A DNA stretch of 51,583 nucleotides from DATCIH01 sp036507955 (GCA_036507955.1 DATCIH010000165.1:1-51583); one strand, 5' to 3'; positions 16,577 to 25,153 are shown, counted from the stretch's first letter. Notes: generated by a model from the letters alone, not told the origin. Made by a program: numbers and translations.

Positions 16577-16606
16577 TATATATCATTATAGTTGATGATA
16601 TATAAT
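16577..16606. promoter_or_regulatory. Inverted repeat and -10 box between AraC and GH31 genes
   Basis: A perfect 10-bp inverted repeat TATATATCAT / ATGATATATA (16577-16586, 16595-16604) overlaps a TATAAT box (16601-16606) facing the GH31 gene. No good -35 is visible, as expected for an activator-dependent promoter. Confidence 0.5.
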
Positions 16607-16682
16607 AAAAAAAGTATAAAATTGTATTAATAACTAATAAATCATCAGTTTTCTAGTAAATAAATAAAAGAGGAGAGATAGT

Positions 16683-19088
16683 ATGGTTAATTGGGGAGAG
16701 AAAGTTAAAAAACTATTAGATATAGAGCAGGCTAGCTACCATACCTTTAAATGCTTAAAGAGTGTTAGTAGCAAGAATAATAACATTATACTAGATATTG
16801 AAACTTCTGAAAACAGGAAAATCCATGGTATTTTAAGTATTTATAAAGATGGAATGTTTAGGTTAAGATTTTCAACAGAGCCTATTAAGGATACTCCTTC
16901 TATATTAATTGTGGCTAATAATTATGAAAGTCCACCTTACATTTTAGAAGAAGGGGAAAGTATAGTTAAAATTAGTACCTCTGAGCTAACAATAATATTT
17001 AATAAGGATCCCTTTGATTTTAAGGTTACAAATTCTAAGGGAGAGGTGCTTTTATATGAGAAAAGGGATGATACCATGACCTTTATGGATGTAGGACCTG
17101 ATTTTCATGGTGAAAGAAATCATGCTAGAATATCTTACCCCTTAGGTTTTGTAGAAGCAGATGAAGGTATAAGATTTACAGAAGCTTTTGCTATCGAGCC
17201 AGATGAGGCGTTCTATGGCTTTGGTGAAAAATTTACTCCTATTAATAAATTGAGGCAGGTACTACATTGTTACAATGATTGGTCTATTGCTGCCACGGAA
17301 GGTCAAAACAAATCAGTTCCATTTTTCATGTCCTCAAAGGGCTATGGATTATTTTTTAACTCCTTAAGCCCCCAGATTTTCGATATAGGTGTAAAATCAA
17401 GTTCAGTTTACTCTTATGCTATTGCCTCGAATATTATGGATATGTATTTTATAAATGGCCCTTCCTATAAAGACATAATTAGCGAGTACACAAGGCTTAC
17501 TGGAAGGCCTGAATTACCTCCTAAATGGAGTTTTGGTATATGGATGTCTCGTTGTAGTTATTGGGATAGAAGCGAGGTAGAGGACGTAGCAGATAGAATG
17601 AGAGAGGAACAATTCCCATGTGATGTATTAAGAATAGATCCAAGCTGGTTTGAGTATCCTGTAGATGATTCCATTGTTATGTTTGATCAAAAATGGAGTG
17701 AAAAAAGATTCCCAAAGCACTTAGACATGATTAAAAATTTAAAGAATAAAGGCTTTAAGCTTTGTCTATGGTATAATTCCAGGTTCAGTAAGGAAAGTGG
17801 AACTTATAAAGAAGGAAATGAGAAAGGCTATTTTGCTGCGGACCCTGAAAATAGTATGAATTGTGGATATGTTGACTTAACAAATAAAGAGGCTTTCTTA
17901 TGGCTTAAGGATAAAGTGAAGGAACTGGTTTCAGAAGGTGCTTCTACTTTCTTTTTAGATGTAGGAATGGATGTGCCAACAAATTTACAGTTTAAAAATA
18001 TAGATTCTAAGGACATCAGAAATGCCTATAGTTTTTTATATAATCAAGTTGTATATGAGGCAATAAAGGAACAGACAGGGGAAAATGGTGTTGTATGGGG
18101 CCTATCTGGCTATGCAGGTTCTCAAAGATTCGCGGCTACCGCTGGAGGCGATGCCAGATCCTCCTTTCAGGATATGGCTAGCGTCTTAAGAGGCGGGTTA
18201 AGTGCGGCCATGTCTGGATTTTCTTATTGGGGATGTGACATAGGTGGTTTTGGTATATATCCAGGTCCTACTCCAGATCCAGTATTATATATAAGGTATA
18301 TAGAACATGGATTTTTTTTACCCTATTCTAATGTACATGGAACTGGGCCAAGGGAGCCCTGGGGTTACGGAGATATTATTAAGGATATATATAAAAAGTA
18401 TGCGCAGCTTAGATATAAACTAATACCGTACATATATACAGAGGCTTATCTCTCCAGTGAAACAGGAATCCCAATGATGAGGCCGCTACTACTCGAGTAC
18501 CAGAATGATTTAAATACTAGAAATATTGATCTTCAATATCTCTTTGGAGATTGCTTTCTAGTAGCTCCTGTTTTTGGAGGCGAGAAGAATGTTGATGTAT
18601 ATCTTCCAGAGGGAATTTGGTACGATTACTGGACGAAGACCCAATATAAGGGATTAGGGTGGATAAAGTACCTAGCTCCATTAGACATATTACCATTATT
18701 CGTTAAGGAAGGCTCTATTATTCCCATGGCTCCTTTAGCTCAAAATGTAGATAGTATAGATAGTACCGAATTGACTTTAGATATATATATGCAAAAAGCT
18801 GATTTTTCTGGGAGATATTATGATGATAAAAAGGACCAACTAAATAACATTCACTTAATTCATAAAGATAAAGTAGTAGAGCTTTACCTTGAAGATACCC
18901 AGCTAAAATATAATATTATTATTAATAATATAGAACTACCTAGTAGAATTTATAGCACAAAGAGTAGCCTAAAGCAATGCTTAAGCCTTGAGGAGTATGA
19001 GGATAGCAAAAATGCATGGGTTTATGACGAAAATAAACTACTTATAAAGGTTTGTAAATTGGATTCCAATGTATTAGTCATAAAATAA
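16683..19088 (+). CDS. GH31 family glycosidase, alpha-xylosidase-like
   Basis: The 801-residue protein has an N-terminal beta-sandwich, a TIM barrel and C-terminal beta domains. Predicted nucleophile Asp426 lies in FFLDVGMDVP and acid/base Asp490 in GGDARSSF. The region LRGGLSAAMSGFSYWGCDIG is the GH31 substrate-site signature and most resembles the YicI/XylS alpha-xylosidase branch; alpha-glucosidase activity cannot be excluded. No signal peptide is seen, so it acts on imported oligosaccharides. The ATG follows GAGGAGAG. It is controlled, by inference, by the divergent AraC regulator; no transporter is linked. Confidence 0.88.
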   Translation: MVNWGEKVKKLLDIEQASYHTFKCLKSVSSKNNNIILDIETSENRKIHGILSIYKDGMFRLRFSTEPIKDTPSILIVANNYESPPYILEEGESIVKISTSELTIIFNKDPFDFKVTNSKGEVLLYEKRDDTMTFMDVGPDFHGERNHARISYPLGFVEADEGIRFTEAFAIEPDEAFYGFGEKFTPINKLRQVLHCYNDWSIAATEGQNKSVPFFMSSKGYGLFFNSLSPQIFDIGVKSSSVYSYAIASNIMDMYFINGPSYKDIISEYTRLTGRPELPPKWSFGIWMSRCSYWDRSEVEDVADRMREEQFPCDVLRIDPSWFEYPVDDSIVMFDQKWSEKRFPKHLDMIKNLKNKGFKLCLWYNSRFSKESGTYKEGNEKGYFAADPENSMNCGYVDLTNKEAFLWLKDKVKELVSEGASTFFLDVGMDVPTNLQFKNIDSKDIRNAYSFLYNQVVYEAIKEQTGENGVVWGLSGYAGSQRFAATAGGDARSSFQDMASVLRGGLSAAMSGFSYWGCDIGGFGIYPGPTPDPVLYIRYIEHGFFLPYSNVHGTGPREPWGYGDIIKDIYKKYAQLRYKLIPYIYTEAYLSSETGIPMMRPLLLEYQNDLNTRNIDLQYLFGDCFLVAPVFGGEKNVDVYLPEGIWYDYWTKTQYKGLGWIKYLAPLDILPLFVKEGSIIPMAPLAQNVDSIDSTELTLDIYMQKADFSGRYYDDKKDQLNNIHLIHKDKVVELYLEDTQLKYNIIINNIELPSRIYSTKSSLKQCLSLEEYEDSKNAWVYDENKLLIKVCKLDSNVLVIK

Positions 19089-19123
19089 AAATGTAACCAT
19101 GGCTCACACCACAGTTACATTTT
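19087..19123 (+). terminator. Terminator of the GH31 gene
   Basis: The stem AAAATGTAAC/GTTACATTTT continues into a T-run right after the stop codon. Confidence 0.75.
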
Positions 19124-19147
19124 TTAAAAACTTAGATTTGTTTAACA

Positions 19148-19196
19148 TAATGCTTAAAGTTCTCTAAATAAAATTCATAAAGCTCTTTAAGCATTA
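19148..19196. repeat. 12-bp inverted repeat downstream of the SASP gene
   Basis: TAATGCTTAAAG (19148-19159) and its exact reverse complement (19185-19196) are separated by 25 nt, 17 nt past the SASP stop. It could be the SASP terminator or a stabilising 3' structure; the U-run is poor. Confidence 0.45.
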
Positions 19197-19212
19197 TATT
19201 ATTTTGTTTTAA

Positions 19213-19407
19213 TTACTTTAGCCCTTGTTCGTAGCTAGCTATCATTCTCTTAACCATTTCTCCGCCAACTGAACCGTTCTGTCTTGAAGTAAGACTTCCC
19301 TTATCAGCTGTTTCATAACCGCTAAGACCAATTTCACTTGCTACCTCTACCTTGAATTTGTCTAAACCATGTTGTGCTTGATTAACTAATACTTTATTTG
19401 AACTCAT
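19213..19407 (-). CDS. Small acid-soluble spore protein, alpha/beta type
   Basis: The product is about 64 residues. It has the family's GPR protease site region (KVEVASEIGL) and the highly conserved LTSRQNGSVGGEMVKRMI segment. These proteins coat spore DNA and force an A-like form that resists UV and heat. The ATG at 19407 follows AAAGGAG by 8 nt; an in-frame GTG at 19416 overlaps that site. It shows the host makes endospores. It is monocistronic, as usual for ssp genes expressed in the forespore. Confidence 0.95.
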   Translation of the reverse strand: MSSNKVLVNQAQHGLDKFKVEVASEIGLSGYETADKGSLTSRQNGSVGGEMVKRMIASYEQGLK

Positions 19408-19589
19408 TTTAATCACTCCTTTTTAATTTTTTCAAATACAGTTTATGTCGTTTAGCTTTTTTTAAACTATCGTTTTAAACCCAATAAAGGGTCACAATAG
19501 TAATATTGTTAATTACTATTTAAAATAGGAATAGAATGTAATTCATAAAATATGCCTAATATGGAATACTACTTTGTAGAGGTGGTTTT

Positions 19590-20105
19590 ATGGATTTTAA
19601 AATTAATCTAAAAACTCATATTATGTGTTTTTTCTTGAGCTCAATTTTTGCCTTAATATTTTATAATTTAATAGTTGATTCTTTTGAAGGCTTATTAAAG
19701 GAAAGCAGTTTAGATCCATTTCTGAATATCATGTATTTTTATGTGGGGATAATTATATTACTTATTCCAGTTACTATAATACACGAACTTATTCATGGAC
19801 TGTTTCATAAGTTATTTAAAGGTAAAGTGAAATTTGGCTTTAAATTCATTTATGCTTATACAATAGAAGTAACGGCGAGACCTTTAAGTATTAGAAAATT
19901 TCAAATAGTACTTTTAGCACCTCTTGTTATTATTTCCATACTTTCATATGTGATGCAGAGCTATTTAGGTGGAATAGTTTTTATATTAAATCTATTAGGC
20001 TCCTCTGGAGATGTGTACATGGCATTAGTATTAGTAAAATATAATAATTCTTATAGTATTGTGGATAAAAGCTATGGCTTTAGCATAATAAATGGAGAAC
20101 AATGA
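19590..20105 (+). CDS. DUF3267 family membrane protein with HExxH motif
   Basis: The 171-residue protein has four or so membrane helices and a zinc-protease-like HELIH (His65-Glu66-x-x-His69) at the end of the second helix, followed by GLFHKLFKGKVKFGF. This matches DUF3267, predicted to be an intramembrane metalloprotease relative of the site-2 protease or YpsC type. The ATG is preceded by GAGGTGG. The substrate is unknown. Confidence 0.8.
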   Translation: MDFKINLKTHIMCFFLSSIFALIFYNLIVDSFEGLLKESSLDPFLNIMYFYVGIIILLIPVTIIHELIHGLFHKLFKGKVKFGFKFIYAYTIEVTARPLSIRKFQIVLLAPLVIISILSYVMQSYLGGIVFILNLLGSSGDVYMALVLVKYNNSYSIVDKSYGFSIINGEQ

Positions 20106-20167
20106 TTTACAATATTTTTATCCTATGCTAATATTTATTTTAGAAATATTAGTTGGGAGGTAACAAA

Positions 20168-20641
20168 ATGAATTTTACGGAAATTATATCACAAAGAAGA
20201 TCAATAAGAAAATACAAAAAGGCCTCAGTTTCAGAAGAAATATTACAAAAGCTTTATGAGGCGATAAGGCTTGCACCAAGTGGCAATAATGATCAAGCAT
20301 TTAAATTCATTTTTGTAAAAAGAGATGATTTGAGAGATGAAATAGTTAGAAAAGCATGCCATCAGGATTTTTTATATAATCCACCAGTAATTATGATAGC
20401 TTATGCTGAAAAGGGTAGAGAATTTGATGCTGCTATTGCGGTAGATCATATGATTTTAGCTGCCACAGCAGAAGGCTTAGGAACTTGCTGGGTAGGTTGG
20501 TTTGAAAAGGATATTATATCAAAGCTGATACCTATACAAGAGGGTTATGAACCTTGCATATTGGTACCAATTGGGTATGCTGACGAAAATCCTGCTCAAA
20601 GAACAAGAAAGACTATTGAGGAGCTAATAACTATAATATAA
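20168..20641 (+). CDS. Nitroreductase family flavoprotein
   Basis: The 157-residue protein has the FMN-binding N-terminus (ISQRRSIRKYKK, SEEILQKLYEAIRLAPSGNN), an AAIAVDHMILAATAEGLGTC segment and a short CILVPIGYADENPAQRTR end. It is shorter than classical nitroreductases (about 200 residues), as is common for the clostridial single-domain type. The ATG at 20168 is chosen for its GGGAGG site. It likely reduces nitro or quinone compounds with NAD(P)H; the physiological substrate is unknown. Confidence 0.88.
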   Translation: MNFTEIISQRRSIRKYKKASVSEEILQKLYEAIRLAPSGNNDQAFKFIFVKRDDLRDEIVRKACHQDFLYNPPVIMIAYAEKGREFDAAIAVDHMILAATAEGLGTCWVGWFEKDIISKLIPIQEGYEPCILVPIGYADENPAQRTRKTIEELITII

Positions 20642-20650
20642 TTTAATTAA

Positions 20651-20678
20651 AAAAAGACCTTGATATCAAGGTCTTTTT
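20651..20678. terminator. Bidirectional terminator, palindromic
   Basis: A 28-nt perfect palindrome (AAAAAGACCTTGATA and its complement) has A- and T-runs. It ends the nitroreductase on the plus strand and directly follows the tRNA-Gln 3' end on the minus strand. Confidence 0.85.
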
Positions 20679-20753
20679 GGTTGCCCAAGCTGGACTCGAA
20701 CCAACAGAATGCCTGCTCCAGAGGCAGGTGCCTTACCATTTGGCTATTGGGCA
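20678..20753 (-). tRNA. tRNA-Gln, anticodon CUG
   Basis: The cloverleaf folds on the minus strand. The acceptor stem is TGCCCAA/TTGGGCA (20747-20753 with 20682-20688), discriminator A at 20681, and encoded CCA at 20678-20680. The anticodon stem CCTGC/GCAGG surrounds loop CTCTGGA with anticodon CTG at 20719-20721. The T arm contains TTCGAGT. A hairpin terminator follows at once. CAG is a rarer Gln codon in such AT-rich genomes, so this is likely a minor isoacceptor. Confidence 0.95.
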
Positions 20754-20800
20754 ATAACAATAATTATTATAGCATATTTAGAATAGCTGTCAAGTATAGT

Positions 20801-21301
20801 TTAAATTTTTATCTTAAGTCTCTTATTTATATAAGTAATAAATATTGTAAGAAAATAATCATAAAATAAAAATATAACTTCAAGAAGAATAACTATAAAA
20901 TAAATAGGTAATTTTATTTGAGGTAATGGGAACAAAAAAACCTTGTAAAACAAATATATTAAAATTAGCGAGCCGTTGTAAAAAATGTATTTCATTACAT
21001 ATTCTAAGGGGAGATTATTAAGCCTTTCTATAAGATATTTAATAAAGGCATAAGCACCAAAGAAAAGTATATAAATTACCACATTCCACACTAGACCTAT
21101 TAGTAGTAGGGATAATATGGCTGTGGATATATAAACCAGCAAGCCATACCTTATATTTGTCATTATTATAACAACTGGGATGACCATAGAAGCTAAAGCT
21201 AAAAGGTATAACTTACTTGTAGGAATAATAACGCTAAGATATACTAAAATTATGCTAAGGGCAGTTAAAATGCCACCTAAAGTTATAAATCTTGTCTTCA
21301 A
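20801..21301 (-). CDS. Membrane protein, ECF S-component/YybS-like
   Basis: The 166-residue protein has five or six hydrophobic segments. Its first helix, GGILTALSIILVYLSVIIP, resembles the N-terminal helix of ECF transporter substrate-binding subunits and the DUF2232/YybS group. The start is TTG behind GAGGAG. It lies 27 nt downstream of the J-domain protein gene and is probably co-transcribed. A transport role is a guess. Confidence 0.6.
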   Translation of the reverse strand: MKTRFITLGGILTALSIILVYLSVIIPTSKLYLLALASMVIPVVIIMTNIRYGLLVYISTAILSLLLIGLVWNVVIYILFFGAYAFIKYLIERLNNLPLEYVMKYIFYNGSLILIYLFYKVFLFPLPQIKLPIYFIVILLEVIFLFYDYFLTIFITYINKRLKIKI

Positions 21302-21328
21302 AAGATCATCTCCTCAGTTATACATATT

Positions 21329-21916
21329 TTAGCAACTTTGGCAAAGACATTCACATATGCTTTGAAGGCACCATATTTTTATGCACATATCACACATATC
21401 TGAATCGCCGCCATTTCTATTGGAGTAAGACTGTCTATAACCATTGTTTCTATTAGAAAGAGAATTTAATGCCTGCCTATACTCAAAATTCATAGGATCC
21501 ATACTGCAGGCAGTTGATATTGAAGTTTGAGCATTATCATACCAGCCCTTACGCAAATACACTATGCCCATAAGATAATTCCACTCAGCATCCTTGGTAT
21601 TAGATCTACTAAGCTCTGCTTCAGCCTGAGCTATATTTCCATTTTGGATGTAGCCTCGAACAGTTGCATAACTGCTCCCTTCTGAATTATTGTAGGAGCC
21701 ACTATTAAAATCATTTCCAGGAGCAGAGCTTCCACCCTTCATTAAGCTATCATAAGCTTCGTTAACCTCTCTCATCTTTTCTTCAGCTAATTCTTTTAAC
21801 GGATTACTTTCATATTGATCTGGGTGATACTTTTTAGCCATGTCATGATAAGCTTTTTTTATTTCGTCCTTTGTACTGCCTTCCTTTACTTCTAAAACTT
21901 CATATGGATTTCTCAC
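21329..21916 (-). CDS. J-domain (DnaJ-like) protein with TPR-like middle and Cys-rich tail
   Basis: The 195-residue protein has an N-terminal J domain (about residues 1-60) with the essential His31-Pro32-Asp33. A Gly/Ser linker is followed by a helical repeat region (about 85-155: GNIAQAEAELSRSNTKDAEW and a second unit NAQTSISTACSMD). Seven Cys lie in the last 21 residues. It should recruit an Hsp70 to a particular client and is not the general DnaJ. The GTG start overlaps the DUF5685 gene by 17 nt. Confidence 0.85.
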   Translation of the reverse strand: MRNPYEVLEVKEGSTKDEIKKAYHDMAKKYHPDQYESNPLKELAEEKMREVNEAYDSLMKGGSSAPGNDFNSGSYNNSEGSSYATVRGYIQNGNIAQAEAELSRSNTKDAEWNYLMGIVYLRKGWYDNAQTSISTACSMDPMNFEYRQALNSLSNRNNGYRQSYSNRNGGDSDMCDMCIKIWCLQSICECLCQSC

Positions 21917-22793
21917 TTAATTCACTCCTCTTAAAAACCTTATCAATTTTTTCCATAAGGCCAAATTGTAATATATTTTCTAATAGATCCTGGTTACTTT
22001 TAAGAGGGAGGCTTTTCAAACTTGAATAACACTCAGCTCCACAGCTTACCAGTATAAATTCTATTCTATTACTAATAACTTTATTAAATTCCATAAAAGG
22101 CAAATTACCTTTGTTAAAAACTGCGTTTATAACATTAAATTTATTTTTATCCATGTCTTTTTTTAAATCATCATAGGCATCAATTAGGTAGATCCACTTG
22201 CCTAAGTTATAACCAAGCTTATATAAGGATTCTTCATAGGGGGTACCTCTTTTATAACTTGTTAAAAGCAAACCAATAAGAGCCCCAAAGGGATCTGCTA
22301 TTTCATCTAACTGAAAATTTTCGCTATTACTCTCTAGTTTATAAAGCTCTTCAAGCTTAGTCTTTATTATTTCCATTTGAGTCTTATAATTATTATTTGT
22401 CTTATTTATATACAATTTTAAAATGTCTGCTATAAACTTACTCAGATAGGATCTATCATCCATATAATCATCTAAAAGCTTATAATACATAAGAGCCAGA
22501 TTTAAAAAGGCAGCATAAGCTATAGCTTCATTTTTTTTAGCAAACAACCGTTTCTTAACAGGGTGTAGAACACATCTTTTCATTTTAAAACTAGTACCTA
22601 TATTATCTGTAGAATCATTTTTAAGGGAAGAAAGCATTATTCCAATAAAAGTCATATCATAATTTAAAGCCAGTCTTGGTAGATTACCGAATTCACTTTT
22701 AATTACGGAGCAAAGTCCACAATAGTAAGCTTTAAATTTTTCATAGTCCTTCATTTTAAGTTCCATGTTACAAGGAGTCACATATCCAAACAT
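21900..22793 (-). CDS. DUF5685 family protein with two Asp-rich motifs
   Basis: The 297-residue helical protein has four N-terminal Cys residues (Cys8, Cys25, Cys28, Cys74), consistent with a metal or Fe-S site. Two aspartate-rich motifs are present, LLDDYMDD (residues 106-113) and IDAYDDLKKDMDKNKFN (204-220). These resemble in order and spacing the paired D-x-x-x-D motifs of squalene/phytoene synthases. The N-terminus MFGYVTPC with YYCGLC is the DUF5685 signature. It lies between the CYTH enzyme gene (1-nt gap) and the J-protein gene (overlap). Biochemical function is unknown. Confidence 0.8.
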   Translation of the reverse strand: MFGYVTPCNMELKMKDYEKFKAYYCGLCSVIKSEFGNLPRLALNYDMTFIGIMLSSLKNDSTDNIGTSFKMKRCVLHPVKKRLFAKKNEAIAYAAFLNLALMYYKLLDDYMDDRSYLSKFIADILKLYINKTNNNYKTQMEIIKTKLEELYKLESNSENFQLDEIADPFGALIGLLLTSYKRGTPYEESLYKLGYNLGKWIYLIDAYDDLKKDMDKNKFNVINAVFNKGNLPFMEFNKVISNRIEFILVSCGAECYSSLKSLPLKSNQDLLENILQFGLMEKIDKVFKRSELSEKSI

Positions 22794-22794
22794 A

Positions 22795-23346
22795 TCAAAT
22801 TTCCTCTTTATAATCTTTTATAAGTTGATAAATAGTTTTTGAAGTGGTTTGAGACATATCATAGCCTAATAGCTTAACAACCATTTCTATAGCTTCTTCA
22901 TTTTTCGCTTCTATTTCAATATAAGGTATAGGATAAAAGCTTTTATCATTTATATCTATCTCTATTAGGGTATCTAAAAATGCATAGCTTTCTCTATATT
23001 TTTTTATTTGTTCTACTAAAGTAAGTCCTAAAGAACTTAGTATGTTTTTACCTTCTTCTAGGTCACTTATAGAAACCTCATGTTCATCCATTATTTTATA
23101 GTCTGTTTGTGAGATTATCTTTTTTACAGCCATATAATAATAATTTTTTTTATCTAATAGGTTTTCTACTGCTCTAATTCTAGCATATCCATTACTTATT
23201 AAAAGACTTTTATCTTGGAAGTCATATATATAGTTTATTTGATTTTCTTCTTTTATTTTCTCGGCTTTAAACTTGTTCATTTTTTCTCTTATTTGTGTAA
23301 CATCAATGTTTATTATCTTAGTCTCAAGTTCCCTTATTTCTACCAC
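22795..23346 (-). CDS. CYTH domain protein (class IV adenylate cyclase/triphosphatase type)
   Basis: The 183-residue protein has the N-terminal ExExK motif in ELETK (about residues 6-10), then alternating Arg/Lys/Glu positions in strand pairs (YARIRAVE, YYMAVKKI, HEVSI, YRESYAF, LIEIDI, YIEIEA) that form the triphosphate tunnel. It most resembles the CyaB-like class IV branch. Activity could be cyclase, thiamine triphosphatase or inorganic triphosphatase. The start is a GTG that overlaps its own AAGGGAG site, which is unusual. It is the first gene of the minus-strand cluster. Confidence 0.82.
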   Translation of the reverse strand: MVEIRELETKIINIDVTQIREKMNKFKAEKIKEENQINYIYDFQDKSLLISNGYARIRAVENLLDKKNYYYMAVKKIISQTDYKIMDEHEVSISDLEEGKNILSSLGLTLVEQIKKYRESYAFLDTLIEIDINDKSFYPIPYIEIEAKNEEAIEMVVKLLGYDMSQTTSKTIYQLIKDYKEEI

Positions 23347-23500
23347 TCCCTTACTTGATTAGCTTAATTAACCCATAAATAAAATTATAACATATTTTTT
23401 TTCAAAATGTATAAATATATTATTAACTCATAGTAATGTTAAAATAATTTTATGGTATACTAAATTTAATTTATATTTCATATAGGTGGTGTTATTTTTA

Positions 23501-23998
23501 ATGAATAATTATTGTGAACAATTAATCAGGGCGAAAAAATCTTCAATTTATTCCTTTGTTAATTTCCTGATGTACTTTTTTTGTTTTTTTACTATTATCT
23601 TCCTAACCCAGAAGAATTTTGTGTTAGGAATAATACTTGCTGCAATTACAGTTTGTATATTTTTCTTTAAGGGCAGGCTTTATGTAGAATATGAATATAT
23701 ATTTGTGGATGGAGAAATAGAAATAGATTTAATATTAGAAGCGAAAAAAAGAAAAAAAGCTTTCACCTTCAATGCTAGAGATGCTATTCTTATAGCACCA
23801 ATAGAAAGCGATTCTTATAAGAATTTTTCAGATAAACCTTCAAAAATTATTAAGTGCTATGATAAGGAAACCAAAGATAAACTTTATGCTGCAATCATTA
23901 ACGCTGGTGCAAATAAATTACAGCTACATTTTACTCCTAATGAAATTTTTTTAGACTGTTGCTATAAGAAAAATCCTAGAGCAGTGAAAAAGTATTGA
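23501..23998 (+). CDS. Two-TM protein, possibly DUF6106
   Basis: The product is about 165 residues. The N-terminus MNNYCEQLIRAKKSSIYSF is followed by two helices (about residues 22-40 and 43-60) and a beta-rich cytoplasmic part (VEYEYIFVDGEIEIDLILEA, CYDKETKDKLYAAI). The ATG at 23501 is preferred, with GGTGGTG 10 nt upstream. It is followed after one base by the NA37 gene. Assignment to DUF6106 is from memory and is tentative. Confidence 0.6.
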   Translation: MNNYCEQLIRAKKSSIYSFVNFLMYFFCFFTIIFLTQKNFVLGIILAAITVCIFFFKGRLYVEYEYIFVDGEIEIDLILEAKKRKKAFTFNARDAILIAPIESDSYKNFSDKPSKIIKCYDKETKDKLYAAIINAGANKLQLHFTPNEIFLDCCYKKNPRAVKKY

Positions 23999-23999
23999 T

Positions 24000-25013
24000 A
24001 TGGAATACATAAAGGATTTCCAGATAGAAGGGGCAGTAATCCATATTATTGATACAAGCACTGAAGAGGCAGTTTTAAACGAAATCTATTTGGAACTGGA
24101 GGAAGAAACCTATTCATTTTTATATAAGCATATATTTAGATGCATAAATGATGAGGAATTAAAGTATGCTAATTTCAAGGAAGGAGATTTGCCTGTTAAG
24201 AAGATATGTGAGGACTATAGAAATAATACAATGGATTTATTAGAGGTATCACAAAAATTAGCAGTACATTTTTTTGAAGGTTTAAAGCTATATTCTATGC
24301 CCTCCTCCTGTGACTTTATTGTTTCACTTATCAAGACAGATATAGGAAGCTTTATAGCTATATTAAGAATGGATTATACAAAGAATTATATCCATAGTAT
24401 AGAGGTAGTTGAGGGTAAGCTAGGAATTAAGATTACTCCTCAAATGATTGGACTTCCAGGAAGTACACAAAAATTAAAAAGTTCCGCCTTTATCAAAATT
24501 TCATCAAATAAAGATGTGTCAGATATAATGCTGATTAATAGGGAAGATAAGGATAAAAATTTCTTTGGGGAGGAATTCTTAGGCTGTTCTATCTTTGAAA
24601 ACGAAAGAGATAAAACAAAAAACTTTGTTAAAGCTGCAGAAGATTTTACTAGAAAGAGCTATAAGGAAACTGCTGATACAGCTGAGATTGTAAGAAGCTC
24701 TATAAAGAGGAAACTAAAAGAAGATGATGATATAGATATATTGGAGCTTTCAAAGGAAGTTTTTATTGAAGAAGAAAAACAAAGGGATTTTATTGAATTT
24801 GTGAAAGCAAAGGGTGTAGGGGAAAAAATAAAAATAGATAAGGATTGGCTAGACAAGAAGTATAAAAGGATAAGATTAAAGCTTGATAAGGACATAGATC
24901 TTTATATTGATGAAGATACCTATAGTGATAATAAGAGGTTTGAGATACGAAGAAATGGAGATGGCACTATAAATATGATTATTAAGCATGTTACAAATTA
25001 TATTGAAAAATAA
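24000..25013 (+). CDS. Nucleoid-associated protein NdpA/NA37-like
   Basis: The 337-residue protein begins with the family's IKDFQIEGAVIHIIDTSTEE region and has the characteristic ILRMDYTKNYIH and KNFFGEEFLGCSIF motifs, all in the order of the 37-kDa nucleoid-associated family (PF04245). E. coli YejK is the reference; its exact role in the nucleoid is unclear. In Firmicutes many copies are linked to mobile or defence loci, but nothing mobile is visible here. It is coupled to the previous gene, whose stop precedes the ATG by one base. Confidence 0.8.
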   Translation: MEYIKDFQIEGAVIHIIDTSTEEAVLNEIYLELEEETYSFLYKHIFRCINDEELKYANFKEGDLPVKKICEDYRNNTMDLLEVSQKLAVHFFEGLKLYSMPSSCDFIVSLIKTDIGSFIAILRMDYTKNYIHSIEVVEGKLGIKITPQMIGLPGSTQKLKSSAFIKISSNKDVSDIMLINREDKDKNFFGEEFLGCSIFENERDKTKNFVKAAEDFTRKSYKETADTAEIVRSSIKRKLKEDDDIDILELSKEVFIEEEKQRDFIEFVKAKGVGEKIKIDKDWLDKKYKRIRLKLDKDIDLYIDEDTYSDNKRFEIRRNGDGTINMIIKHVTNYIEK

Positions 25014-25035
25014 AGGGGCAAACCTTTGAATTGCA

Positions 25036-25109
25036 AAAGTTGAAAAGCTTCTAAAAGGAATAGAGGAACAGGGACACAACTAAAGTTGGAAAGCTTCTAA
25101 AAGGAATAG
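25036..25109. repeat. 28-nt direct repeat, two copies
   Basis: Copies at 25036-25063 and 25082-25109 begin AAAGTTG and end AAAAGGAATAG, with one mismatch. Each is followed by GGGACACAACT, so the whole unit is a degenerate tandem duplication with an 8-nt difference. It lies between convergent genes. Confidence 0.75.
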
Positions 25110-25133
25110 GGACACAACTAAAGTTGTGTCCCT
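25108..25133. terminator. Hairpin between NA37 and aldolase genes
   Basis: AGGGACACAAC/GTTGTGTCCCT forms an 11-bp stem with a TAAA loop. The upstream repeat copy (25071-25080) carries the same 5' arm and could compete for pairing. Confidence 0.65.
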
Positions 25134-25153
25134 TAAATATTATTTTTTGCTTT

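Noticed and set aside
20660..20869. 69-codon plus-strand frame across the tRNA-Gln
   Set aside because: It runs through the terminator and the tRNA gene antisense; not a protein gene.
24000..25013. Mobile or defence island marked by the NA37 gene
   Set aside because: No integrase, transposase, repeats or defence genes nearby; neighbours are ordinary clostridial genes.
25036..25109. CRISPR array
   Set aside because: Only two copies, no regular spacer and no cas genes; better read as a duplicated unit.
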